64,000 bases of DNA from Nigerium sp. (GCA_016711325.1 JADJTH010000011.1:1-64000), one strand, 5' to 3'; positions 8,203 through 16,410 are shown, counted from the stretch's first letter. Program-made: numbers and translations. The notes: generated by a model from the letters alone, not told the origin.

Positions 8203-8583
8203 ATGAACACCCACGAACACGACACCATCGATCAGCCCGTCGAGACGGGCACCACCACCGAATGCCCCGCGTGCGCCGAGCGCCGTGAGCGCCGCGCCGC
8301 CCGCGAGGAACTCTGGGGCAAGCGCGAGGCGCGCGGGGGCGGACGCCGCCGCGGCCCGGGGGGCGAACGCCCCGAGGCGGACGGCCCCCGTCCGCCGTTC
8401 GGACCGGAGGCCGGCTTCGGCCCGCACCATCACGGCCACGGCTGCGGCCCGCACGGGCCCCATGGTCACGGCCACGGACGCCGCTTCGGCCGCAAGATCC
8501 GGCGCGCCTACGAGCGCGGCTTCGCCGCCGGCTTCGCGCAGGGCCTCGCGGCGCGCGACGCCCAGGCGACCCCGGCTGAGTGA
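8203..8583 (+). CDS. small His-rich, Arg/Gly-rich cytoplasmic protein, unknown function
   Basis: 126 residues. It has a CPAC motif near residue 21, a long Arg/Gly/Pro-rich linker, a His/Gly-rich tract (PHHHGHGCGPHGPHGHGHG, about 77-95), then a helical end (RRAYERGFAAGFAQGLAA). No signal peptide or membrane helix. The Shine-Dalgarno GAGGAG sits 8 nt before ATG 8203. The Cys and His content suggests metal binding. It is divergent from the His-rich MarR gene and shares its operator region, which makes the two a likely regulator/target pair. The family was not recognised. Confidence 0.7.
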   Translation: MNTHEHDTIDQPVETGTTTECPACAERRERRAAREELWGKREARGGGRRRGPGGERPEADGPRPPFGPEAGFGPHHHGHGCGPHGPHGHGHGRRFGRKIRRAYERGFAAGFAQGLAARDAQATPAE

Positions 8584-8604
8584 TGCCCCGCAGGCGTCCG
8601 ACGT

Positions 8605-8670
8605 TCCTGCCTACGAAAAGAACCGTTGCGCACGGAATTCCGTGCGCAACGGTTCTTTTCGTGCGCGAGA
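8605..8670. repeat. modular palindromic repeat, copy 1 (perfect 50-bp palindrome at 8613-8662)
   Basis: The central 50 nt form a perfect palindrome whose arms begin ACGAAAAGAAC and end GTTCTTTTCGT. Each half reads box-GTTCTTTTC-box, where the box is a GTGCGC or GTAGGC decamer. It lies between two converging genes, where it could act as a bidirectional terminator. Two further copies occur at 45518 and 51027. Confidence 0.9.
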
Positions 8671-8704
8671 GCCGCGCCGACCGCACCTCGAGCCAGCGGC
8701 TGGT

Positions 8705-9541
8705 TCAGGCCGGCAGCTGGTTCAGGAAGGCGATCAGCGTGCGGTTGAACTCGTCCGCGTGGGACACGTTGATGCCGTGCGGACCTCCCTCGACCACGTG
8801 CAGCGTCGACGAACGGATCGTCGCGGCGGCGCGCTTGCCCGACGGGCCGAACGGCACGTTGTTGTCGGAGTCGCCGTGGATCACCAGCGTCGGCACGGTG
8901 AACTTCTCGAGATCGGCGCGGAAGTCGGTCGCCCAGGCGATGATGCACTCCTGCAGCGCCGTGTCGGAGCCCTGCACGGTGATGGCCAGCGTCGCGTCGA
9001 ACTGCTCGGGTGTGACCGCCAGCTCGGAGGGGTTCGAGAAGAACCACGTGATGAACGTCCGCAGGAACGCCTCGCGGTCGGCGGCACACTGATCGCGCAG
9101 TCCCTCGAAGCCCTCGATCGGCATGCCGCCGTCGGGGTTGTCCTCGGTGATGCACAGCGCTGGCGTGATCGCCGCGGCGAGAACGGCGCCCGCGAGGCGC
9201 CCCTCGCCGTAGTTGCCGATGTAGCGGGCCACCTCGCCGCCGCCCATCGAGAAGCCCACGATCACGGCGCCGGTAAGGTCGAGCCCGGTCATCAGCGCGT
9301 CCAGGTCGGCCGCGAGCGTGTCGTACTCGTAGCCGCTCCCGGGCTGGTCGGAACGGCCGAAGCCGCGGCGATCGTAGGCGATCACCCGGTAGCCGGCGGC
9401 GGCCAGCGGGCCGAGCTGGTCCTTCCACGCGTCCGCGGACAACGGCCAGCCGTGGATCAGGACGACCGGGCGTCCGTCGCCGCCGGAATCCTCGTAGTAC
9501 AGCGTGACCGGTGTATCGCCGGGAACGGTGAAACGGGACAT
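8705..9541 (-). CDS. alpha/beta hydrolase (non-heme chloroperoxidase/esterase-like)
   Basis: 278 residues, a typical length. The oxyanion region VLIHGWPLSADAWKDQ, nucleophile elbow GFSMGGGEVARYIG (Ser), acid in LVIHGDSDNNVPF and His in VEGGPHGINVSHA form a full catalytic triad. Close in pattern to cofactor-free haloperoxidase-like esterases; substrate unknown. ATG 9541 has GAGGAGG 5 nt upstream. It ends next to the palindromic repeat at 8605-8670, convergent with the His-rich gene. Confidence 0.88.
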   Translation of the reverse strand: MSRFTVPGDTPVTLYYEDSGGDGRPVVLIHGWPLSADAWKDQLGPLAAAGYRVIAYDRRGFGRSDQPGSGYEYDTLAADLDALMTGLDLTGAVIVGFSMGGGEVARYIGNYGEGRLAGAVLAAAITPALCITEDNPDGGMPIEGFEGLRDQCAADREAFLRTFITWFFSNPSELAVTPEQFDATLAITVQGSDTALQECIIAWATDFRADLEKFTVPTLVIHGDSDNNVPFGPSGKRAAATIRSSTLHVVEGGPHGINVSHADEFNRTLIAFLNQLPA

Positions 9542-9818
9542 GGCTTCCTCCTCGCTGTGGAAACGTCGTGACTCCGACCCTAGCCAGCGGATGGCGGACA
9601 CGAAAGCCCCGCCGACGCCAGGCGCCGCGGGTCGCGGCCAGCGCCGGCCCTCGGGCCGCCCCGACGCGCCCCGGCGCGCGGGGAACCACACGACGCCCGG
9701 GACCCCCATCGGCCGACGCCGAATCGAAACACGGACGTTTCGCTCGCATCGCACGGCGACCCTCGTGGTGCGTCACCGCAATAACAGGATCAACCCCACG
9801 TACTCCGCGGCGACAGCG

Positions 9819-10010
9819 ATGAGAATCCTCAAACACCCGGCGGCGCAAATCGGCGCCGCCGCGATCCTCGGCATCGCCTTCGGGTTGAACGTCGGCAACT
9901 GGGCCGCCAATATCGGGTTCGTCGGCGATCTCTTCATTCGGCTGATTCAGATGTCGATCGTCCCGCTGGTGATGACGTCGGTGAGGGCTCCGCGGCGATT
10001 TGCCGCGTAA
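9819..10010 (+). pseudogene. N-terminal remnant of a dicarboxylate/glutamate:cation symporter (DAACS family)
   Basis: The frame encodes 63 residues. The first 55 match the start of a GltP/DctA-type symporter: hydrophobic helix 1 (IGAAAILGIAFGLNVGNW) and the conserved FIRLIQMSIVPLVMTSV. After that the sequence changes to RAPRRFAA and stops, while an intact protein would continue for about 350 more residues. The rest of the gene is absent: the TSUP permease gene on the other strand ends only 19 nt later. A small hairpin (CGCGGC-5 nt-GCCGCG at 9990-10006) sits at the break. A deletion scar is the simplest reading. Confidence 0.75.
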
Positions 10011-10029
10011 CCCTTCTCTTCGTCGGCCG

Positions 10030-10809
10030 TCAAGCCTTGTTCGTGCGGAGCCGCCGCACCAGCATCTGAACGAGGATGAAGGCCAGGTAGACCGAGAAGA
10101 GCACGTTGCCCCAGAACGGATCCACCCAGCCGGCGACGAACGTGCCCAGCGGCACGAAGACGCACGCGGCGAGGCCAACCCACGCCGCCGCACGCAGATC
10201 GACGTTGGCGCGACGGACGTTGCCCAGCGTGGCGGAGACCGACCCCGGGATCATCATGAGCAGCGACGTGCCCTTGGCCTGCAGGTCATTCGCGCCGAAG
10301 AAGAACATCAGCACCGGCACGATGATGATGCCGCCGCCCACGCCGAGGACGCCCGACAGTATGCCCGTCACGAAGCCCACGGCGACGAGCAGGACGCCGC
10401 TGATCAGATCGATCTCGAGGCGGTCGCCGCGTGAGGGCACCACGAACCACAGGCTCACGATCACCACCGCCAGGAACGCCATGAACGACCACTGGATGAC
10501 ACCGGTCGGCAGCTTCGCGAGCAGCAGCGTGCCCACCTGGGCCCCCACCACCACGCCGATCGCGATACACAAGGCCGCCAGCCAGTCGACGTGGCCCTGC
10601 AGCGTGTAGCTCGTCGCCCCGACGACCGCCGTCGGCAGGATCGCCGCCACCGACGTGCCCGCCGCCAGCTTCTGTTGCATGCCGAGCCACAGCACCAGCG
10701 CCGGAACGATGATCGTGCCGCCCCCGATCCCGAACATGCCCGACAACAACCCCCCGGCGGCGCCGACGAGAAGAAGTGGCAGGACACCGGGGCGTACAGA
10801 CTGATCCAT
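10030..10809 (-). CDS. TSUP (TauE/SafE) family anion permease
   Basis: 259 residues with about eight hydrophobic segments and the duplicated family motif: SGMFGIGGGTIIVPAL in the first half and SGVLGVGGGIIIVPVL in the second. TSUP proteins move sulfite, sulfonates or small organic anions across the membrane. ATG 10809 has GGAGGG about 8 nt upstream. It is divergent from the purine cluster. Given the neighbours it might export or import an organic anion such as oxalate or a sulfonate, but nothing in the sequence fixes the substrate. Confidence 0.85.
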   Translation of the reverse strand: MDQSVRPGVLPLLLVGAAGGLLSGMFGIGGGTIIVPALVLWLGMQQKLAAGTSVAAILPTAVVGATSYTLQGHVDWLAALCIAIGVVVGAQVGTLLLAKLPTGVIQWSFMAFLAVVIVSLWFVVPSRGDRLEIDLISGVLLVAVGFVTGILSGVLGVGGGIIIVPVLMFFFGANDLQAKGTSLLMMIPGSVSATLGNVRRANVDLRAAAWVGLAACVFVPLGTFVAGWVDPFWGNVLFSVYLAFILVQMLVRRLRTNKA

Positions 10810-10971
10810 GGGGGAAACCCTCCGCCTATTCATGATGTGTTCGAAGACGTGCGGTCGCCCATTGAACGACCACCCGGGGCCGGGCATGGCCCATCCGGTC
10901 AAATATAGCCCCACAATTTCGCGGGCGTGACAGCCGTGTTCCGATGTCGGGAATCGATCCGAGAACGATTC

Positions 10972-11003
10972 GAAACACCCCCGAAACACGCGCCTGCTAA
11001 CGT
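10972..11003 (+). promoter_or_regulatory. promoter of the FmdA-amidase-aminotransferase-allantoate hydrolase operon; purine-cluster type
   Basis: GAAAC (10972), 6 nt, GAAAC (10983), 10 nt, -10 box TAACGT (10998-11003). The two GAAAC are 11 nt apart, one helical turn, and further GA-rich repeats lie upstream at 10951 and 10961. No TTGACA-like -35 is present, so an activator is likely. The same spacing is seen upstream of uraD, allB and hpxO. Confidence 0.6.
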
Positions 11004-11043
11004 GCTCGCGGTTCGATCGGAAGACCGGAAGAAAGGGGCCGAG

Positions 11044-12195
11044 GTGGCCTTGCCGCACCCTTCTCCGCCGAGCGACGGCGACGAGCCAGCCCTCGCCGTC
11101 TCGCCCATCCTCCAGCGCGACACCGGCCCCATTCCCGGCGACGTCTATCTGCCTTCGACTCCCGGCCACGTGCGGTGGGGCCGGCTTCCGTGCCGCGCGG
11201 ACGCCCCCGTCCTGACCATCGCCCCTGGCACCTGCGTGACGATCGACACGGTCAGCCACGAGGGAATCCTTGAAGACCAGGGCCGCGACCCGCTCGCCTA
11301 CTTCGCGCAACACGGGGTGCCCGCGGCGTCCGTGCTCGGCGACGCCGTCGAGATCGCCGCCGGTCCCGGGCACGACCCGGCGACCGACGGACCCCACGTC
11401 ATCACGGGGCCGATCCACGTCGAGGGTGCCTGCCCGGGCGACCTGCTGAAGATCACCGTGCTGACGCTCGCCCCGCGCGTCCCCTACGGGGTCATCTCGA
11501 ACCGGCACGGACGAGGCGCGCTGCCCGGCGAACTGCCGCGCGGCGAGGGCAACGTGAGCGTGTTCTGCCCGGTCGAGCAGCGGCCCGGCGGCCTGGTGGG
11601 CGTCCTGCCCGTCACCGAGGGCGGGCCGCGCGTCGTGGAGTTCCCGCTCGCGCCGTTCCTCGGCACCATGGGCGTCGCGGTCGACGCGGACGTCCGCCCG
11701 CACTCGGTGCCACCCGGCTCCCACGGCGGCAACATCGACATCAACCTGCTCGTCGAGGGCAGCGTTCTCTACCTGCCCGTGCAGGTGGACGGCGCGCTCG
11801 CCTACGTCGGCGACCCGCACTTCGCCCAGGGCGACGGCGAGGTGGCGCTCACCGCGCTCGAGGCGTCCCTGCGAGCGACGCTGCGCTTCGACGTCGTGCC
11901 CCGTGAGCAGGCGCTCGCCGAGTTCGGCGAGGTGGCCGGCCCCCTGGCGCGCGCCGGCGGCTATCTGGTGCCGACCGGGCTCGATCCCGACCTGAACGAG
12001 GCGATGCGCGCCTGTGTGCGCGCCGCGATCTCCCTCATCCGCGCCCGCTGGGGCGTGGACGAGCACCTCGCCTACGCCTACCTGAGCGCGGCGACCGACT
12101 TCGACATCTCCCAGGTCGTCGACCTCACCTGCGGCGTCCATGCCCGCATCCGCGAATCCGACTTCGAAGGGGTGCCCCGTGACCGAACGCCATGA
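11044..12195 (+). CDS. acetamidase/formamidase (FmdA/AmdA) family amidohydrolase
   Basis: 383 residues. The family fold is indicated by APGTCVTIDTVSHEG, GPIHVEGACPGDLLKITVL, HGGNIDINLLVEGSVLYLPVQVDGALAYVGDPHFAQGDGEV (read in pieces) and the C-terminal YLSAATDFDISQVVD. These enzymes hydrolyse short amides (formamide, acetamide) to the acid and ammonia. GTG 11044 follows AAAGGGG by about 6 nt. It is the first gene of a four-gene purine operon; the next gene overlaps its end by 17 nt. From context it could hydrolyse a small amide released from oxalurate, for example oxamate or formamide; this is inference. Confidence 0.85.
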   Translation: MALPHPSPPSDGDEPALAVSPILQRDTGPIPGDVYLPSTPGHVRWGRLPCRADAPVLTIAPGTCVTIDTVSHEGILEDQGRDPLAYFAQHGVPAASVLGDAVEIAAGPGHDPATDGPHVITGPIHVEGACPGDLLKITVLTLAPRVPYGVISNRHGRGALPGELPRGEGNVSVFCPVEQRPGGLVGVLPVTEGGPRVVEFPLAPFLGTMGVAVDADVRPHSVPPGSHGGNIDINLLVEGSVLYLPVQVDGALAYVGDPHFAQGDGEVALTALEASLRATLRFDVVPREQALAEFGEVAGPLARAGGYLVPTGLDPDLNEAMRACVRAAISLIRARWGVDEHLAYAYLSAATDFDISQVVDLTCGVHARIRESDFEGVPRDRTP

Positions 12196-13789
12196 AGAAT
12201 CGGCCGTGCGCCACGGCGATGAGGTGCCGCCCGACCTGCTGGACGCCTTCTGGCACTACGAGCGGGCCATCCTCGCCGACGACCTCGACGTCCTCGACGA
12301 CTCGTTCGCCGACGGTCCCGCCACGTTGCGCGGAGACTCGGCGGGCCTGCTCGTCGGCCACGGCGCCATCTCGGCGTTGCGCGGCACCCGCGGCGGCGTT
12401 CCCGCCCGCATCATCGAGCGCATCGAGAGCCGGCGCCTCGCCGAGGACGCCGTGCTGCTGGTCTCGCTCGCGCGGTATGCCGCCGGTGGGACCGGCCTCC
12501 AGACCCAGGTATGGCAGCGGATCGGCGAACGCTGGCAGATCACCGTCGCGCACGTGACGCCGCGCGCCCAGCCGCTGGACCGGTCGGTGTGGCGCAACGT
12601 CGGCGACCCGTTCTGGCACGCCCAGGCGGACGGCCCGCTCAACGGGCTCACGTTCGCGGTCAAGGACCTGTTCGCGATCAAGGGACGCCGCATCGGTGCC
12701 GGCAACCCCAGCTACCTGCGCCACGCGCGTCCCGAGGCCACCACGGCCCCGGCCGTCGACGATCTCCTGTTCGGCGGGGCGTCGCTGCGCGGCATCGCCC
12801 GCACCGACGAGTTCGCCTACAGCATCGCCGGCGACAACCCGCACTACGGGACGCCGCCCAACGGCGCCGTGCCGGGCGCGCTGCCCGGTGGTTCCTCGAA
12901 CGGGCCTGCCACCGCGGTCGCGACGGGGCAGACACAGATCGGGCTCGCCACCGACACGGCTGGCTCCATCCGGGTGCCGGCGTCCTATCAGGGCCTATGG
13001 GGGCTGCGGACGTCGCACAACCTCGTGCCGCGCCAAGGCCTGCTGCCGCTCGCGCAGTCCTTCGACACCATCGGCTGGCTGACCCGCGACTCGGCTACCC
13101 TCCAACGGGTCACCGAATGGTGCCTGGCCTACGAAGGGTCGGCGTCCACCGAGAGCGTCTACGGCTCCTCGAGCGACGATCTTCCCTGGCGTTTCATGGT
13201 CGTCGCCGAGGCGGTCGAGGCCGCCGAGCCGGCCACCCGCGAGGCGTTCGGGGCGCTGCTCGACCGCCTTTCCACCACACCGGGGGGGCCTGACGTGCGC
13301 ACGGTGAACATCGGCGACCTCGACCGCTACTACGAGCCGTTCCGGGTCGTCCAGGGCGCCGAGGCCTGGCGCAACCACGGCGGCTGGATCCGCGAGCATC
13401 CGGGGGCGACCGGCGCCGCCGTCGCCGCGCGGTTCCGGGCGGCGTCCGAGATCACCCGCGAAGAAGAGGCCGCGGCGCGCGCCGACCTGCGCGGGCTGCG
13501 CGACCATCTGCGCGAACTCGTCCGGGACGCCGTCCTGATCATGCCCACCGTTCCCGGTCCGGCCCCGATGCGCACCCGGTCGGGCTCGCAGGTGGACGCC
13601 GTCCGCGCGGCGACGCTGCGCATGACGACGCCCGCCGCGGTCGGCGGCCTGCCGTCGCTGTCGATGCCGCAGCTGTTGGTCGCCTCCCAGCTCGGCCCTG
13701 CGCCGGTCGGCGTCGCGCTCATCTCGGGCGAGGGCACCGACATCGCGCTAGTGCGCACGGCGCGCCGGCTCGAGGCACTGCTCGCATGA
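12179..13789 (+). CDS. AtzH-like (DUF3225) domain fused to amidase-signature hydrolase
   Basis: 536 residues. Residues about 15-140 form an NTF2-like AtzH domain (LLDAFWHYERAILADDLDVL ... VWQRIGERWQITVAHVTPR). Residues about 150-536 are an amidase-signature enzyme with the Ser-cisSer-Lys triad: Lys in FAVKDLF, Ser in PGGSSNGPATAVA, Ser in TDTAGSIRVPAS. In Klebsiella purine catabolism the comparable proteins HpxZ (AtzH-like) and HpxY (amidase) are separate and linked to oxalurate breakdown; here they are one chain. GTG 12179 follows AAGGGG and overlaps the upstream gene, suggesting coupled translation. Confidence 0.85.
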   Translation: MTERHEESAVRHGDEVPPDLLDAFWHYERAILADDLDVLDDSFADGPATLRGDSAGLLVGHGAISALRGTRGGVPARIIERIESRRLAEDAVLLVSLARYAAGGTGLQTQVWQRIGERWQITVAHVTPRAQPLDRSVWRNVGDPFWHAQADGPLNGLTFAVKDLFAIKGRRIGAGNPSYLRHARPEATTAPAVDDLLFGGASLRGIARTDEFAYSIAGDNPHYGTPPNGAVPGALPGGSSNGPATAVATGQTQIGLATDTAGSIRVPASYQGLWGLRTSHNLVPRQGLLPLAQSFDTIGWLTRDSATLQRVTEWCLAYEGSASTESVYGSSSDDLPWRFMVVAEAVEAAEPATREAFGALLDRLSTTPGGPDVRTVNIGDLDRYYEPFRVVQGAEAWRNHGGWIREHPGATGAAVAARFRAASEITREEEAAARADLRGLRDHLRELVRDAVLIMPTVPGPAPMRTRSGSQVDAVRAATLRMTTPAAVGGLPSLSMPQLLVASQLGPAPVGVALISGEGTDIALVRTARRLEALLA

Positions 13790-13827
13790 CGGCGTCCGAG
13801 CCGACATCCACCCTGGAGAGGAACCTC

Positions 13828-15051
13828 ATGATCGTCCCCGGCCCCCTCGACCCGCCCGCCCGGCTGCTGATGGGCCCCGGCCCGATCTCGGCCTACCCGA
13901 GCGTGCTGCGCGCCATGTCGACGCCGTTGGTCGGCCAGTACGACCCGTTCATGACCGCGACGATGAACGAGACCCAGGAGCTGTACCGCGGCGTGTGGGC
14001 GACCCGGAACGAGGCGACGCTGCTCGTCGACGGCACGTCCAGGGCCGGGATCGAGGCCGCCCTGATCTCGTTGCTGCGCCCCGGCGACCGGGTGCTGGTT
14101 CCCGTCTTCGGCCGGTTCGGCCACCTGCTCGCCGAGATCGCCGAGCGGGCGATGACCGAGGTCCACACGATCGAGACCGCGTGGGGCCAGGTCTTCCCGA
14201 CATCGGCGATCGAGGACGCGATCGTCCGGGTGCGTCCGGCCGTGCTCGCGCTCGTCCACGGCGACACCTCGACCACCATGGCCCAGCCGCTCGACGAGAT
14301 CGGCGCGATCTGCGCGCGTCACGGCGTCCTGTTCTACTCCGATGCCACCGCCTCGCTCGGCGGCAACGCCTTCGAGACGGACGCCTGGGGTCTGGACGCC
14401 GCCACCGCGGGCCTGCAGAAGTGCCTCGGTGGCCCGTCCGGATCGGCGCCGCTCACCCTGTCGGAGCGCGCGGTCGAGGTGATCCGCGCCCGCGGGCGGA
14501 TCGAGGCCGGCATCCGCGAGGAGGGCGACCCCGAGGCGTCCGACTTCATCCGCTCGAACTACTTCGACCTCGGCATGATCCTCGACTACTGGGGTCCGCG
14601 GCGGCTCAACCACCACACCGAGGCCACGTCGATGCTGTGGGCGGCGCGCGAGTGCGCGCGGCTGATGCTGATCGAGGGACGCGACGCGACCATCGCCCGG
14701 CACGCCCTGGCCGGCGAGGCGATGCTCGCCGGTGTCCGGGCCCTCGGGCTCGGCATCTTCGGCGACGTGGCGCACAAGATGAACAACGTGGTCGCGGTCG
14801 AGATCCCCGAGGGCGTGCCCGGCGAGGCCGTCCGCGCCGCCCTGCTCGACGACTTCGGCATCGAGATCGGCACCTCCTTCGGGCCGCTGCACGGCCGTGT
14901 CTGGCGGATCGGCACCATGGGCTACAACGCCCGCCCGGACGCCGTCCTCACCACGCTGGCGGCGCTCGAGACGGTGCTCGGCCGCTTCGGACGGCGCGTC
15001 CCGCGCGGGGGCGGCGTCGAGGCGGCGAGCGACGTGTACCGGGCGGCGTGA
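13828..15051 (+). CDS. pucG: class V aminotransferase, probable (S)-ureidoglycine:glyoxylate aminotransferase
   Basis: 407 residues. It starts with the family opening LLMGPGPISAYPSVLRAMSTP; the PLP Lys is in TAGLQKCLGGPSG and the cofactor Asp in VLFYSDATASLGG. Class V enzymes of the PucG/HpxJ group transfer the amino group of ureidoglycine to glyoxylate, giving oxalurate and glycine. Placement directly before allantoate amidohydrolase, which makes ureidoglycine, supports this role. ATG 13828 has GGAGAGG about 6 nt upstream; an alternative ATG at 13786 overlaps the amidase stop but lacks a ribosome site. Confidence 0.82.
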   Translation: MIVPGPLDPPARLLMGPGPISAYPSVLRAMSTPLVGQYDPFMTATMNETQELYRGVWATRNEATLLVDGTSRAGIEAALISLLRPGDRVLVPVFGRFGHLLAEIAERAMTEVHTIETAWGQVFPTSAIEDAIVRVRPAVLALVHGDTSTTMAQPLDEIGAICARHGVLFYSDATASLGGNAFETDAWGLDAATAGLQKCLGGPSGSAPLTLSERAVEVIRARGRIEAGIREEGDPEASDFIRSNYFDLGMILDYWGPRRLNHHTEATSMLWAARECARLMLIEGRDATIARHALAGEAMLAGVRALGLGIFGDVAHKMNNVVAVEIPEGVPGEAVRAALLDDFGIEIGTSFGPLHGRVWRIGTMGYNARPDAVLTTLAALETVLGRFGRRVPRGGGVEAASDVYRAA

Positions 15052-16367
15052 CCGTGGCCGGACGTCTGACCGACGTCGGTCCGGACCGCCTGTTCGCCGC
15101 CGCGCGCCGGGTGATGGTGCGCTGCGACGAACTCGCGCGGGCCACGGCGACGCCGGGCGCAGGCATCGAACGGGTCTACCTGTCCCCCGAGCACGCGCGG
15201 GTGAACCGCCTGGTCGCGGAGTGGATGCGCGAGATCGGCATGACGACCCACCAGGACGCGGCCGGCAACCAGGTCGGCCGGATGCTGCCGGTCCTGGGCG
15301 ATCCCGAGGCGCCCGCCCTGCTGCTCGGCTCCCACCTCGACACCGTTCCGGCCGCGGGCCGGTTCGACGGCATCGCGGGCGTCCTCATGGCGCTCGAGGT
15401 CGTCCGGCTGCTGCGCGCATCGTCTGGCCCCGGCCGGCCCGGGCGCGTCCCACTGCCGTTCGCACTGGAGGTCATCGCATTCTCCGACGAGGAGGGCACC
15501 CGCTTCGGCAAGGCCCTGCTCGGCTCGGCGGCGTCCGCGGGCGGCTGGCGCGAGGACTGGTGGGCCCTGAGGGATGCCGACGGGGTGACCCTGCGCGAGG
15601 CGTTCCTCGACTTCGGCCTCGACCCGGGGCGCATCGGCGAGGCCGCCTACCGCCCCGAGCAGCTCGTCGGCTACCTCGAAGCCCACATCGAGCAGGGGCC
15701 GGAGCTGGACGAGCGCGGCGAGTCGCTCGCGGTGGTGTCGTCGATCGCGGGCGCGCGCCGGTTCCAGATCACGGTCGAGGGTGAGGCGCGCCACGCCGGC
15801 GGCACCCCGTACGAGGCCCGGCGCGACGCCCTGCTGGGCGCGAGCGAGGCCGCGCTCGCGGTCGAGCGGATCTGCCGCGCCGAGCACCACATCATCGGCA
15901 CGGTCGGGCAGCTGGAGACCTTCCCGGGCGCGGTAAACGTCGTGCCCGGCGAGGCGCGGCTCAGCCTCGACCTGCGCGGCGAGCTCGACGGTTCGCGCGA
16001 CCGGGTCTGGGACGCGATCGCCCGCGAACTCGACGCCATCATGGGACGCCGCGGCCTGCGCTGGCGTGCCCGCCCGTTCCACGACGCGCCGGCCGTCTTC
16101 TGTGCGCCCCTGCTGCAGGACGTCGTCCGCGCCGGCATCATGGCCACGCTCCCGGCGGGAGCGGACGCCCCCGCGACCCTCTTCAGCCGCGCGGGTCACG
16201 ACGGCATGGCGATGGCGGACGTCACCGACGTCGGCATGCTGTTCATGCGCAACCCGGGCGGCATCAGCCATCACCCCGACGAGTTCGTGAGCGTCTCCGA
16301 CGTCGCGGCCGGTATCTGGGCGCTGACCGAGGCCGTCCTGCACCTCGCCGGAGACTCTCGATCCTGA
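15048..16367 (+). CDS. allC: M20-family allantoate amidohydrolase
   Basis: 439 residues. Metal ligands typical of the AllC/ureidopropionase group are present: GSHLDTVPAAGRFDGIAGV, SDEEGTRF, EAHIEQGPELDERG, and the C-terminal NPGGISHHPDEFVSVSD. The dimerisation-domain substrate residues occur around GEARHAGGTPYEARRDAL. It should convert allantoate to ureidoglycine, ammonia and CO2. The GTG start at 15048 overlaps the aminotransferase stop by 4 nt (GTGA); GTG 15054 is an alternative. Last intact gene of the operon before a deleted TIM-barrel gene. Confidence 0.88.
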   Translation: MTVAGRLTDVGPDRLFAAARRVMVRCDELARATATPGAGIERVYLSPEHARVNRLVAEWMREIGMTTHQDAAGNQVGRMLPVLGDPEAPALLLGSHLDTVPAAGRFDGIAGVLMALEVVRLLRASSGPGRPGRVPLPFALEVIAFSDEEGTRFGKALLGSAASAGGWREDWWALRDADGVTLREAFLDFGLDPGRIGEAAYRPEQLVGYLEAHIEQGPELDERGESLAVVSSIAGARRFQITVEGEARHAGGTPYEARRDALLGASEAALAVERICRAEHHIIGTVGQLETFPGAVNVVPGEARLSLDLRGELDGSRDRVWDAIARELDAIMGRRGLRWRARPFHDAPAVFCAPLLQDVVRAGIMATLPAGADAPATLFSRAGHDGMAMADVTDVGMLFMRNPGGISHHPDEFVSVSDVAAGIWALTEAVLHLAGDSRS

Positions 16368-16410
16368 GGTTCCCACCCCACCACCATGGGCGGCCACGAG
16401 GGTCGGTGGC

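Noticed and set aside
8613..8662. Palindrome read as the end of an insertion sequence or attachment site
   Set aside because: No transposase or integrase nearby and no target duplication; three copies sit downstream of genes, which fits a repeated terminator-like element better.
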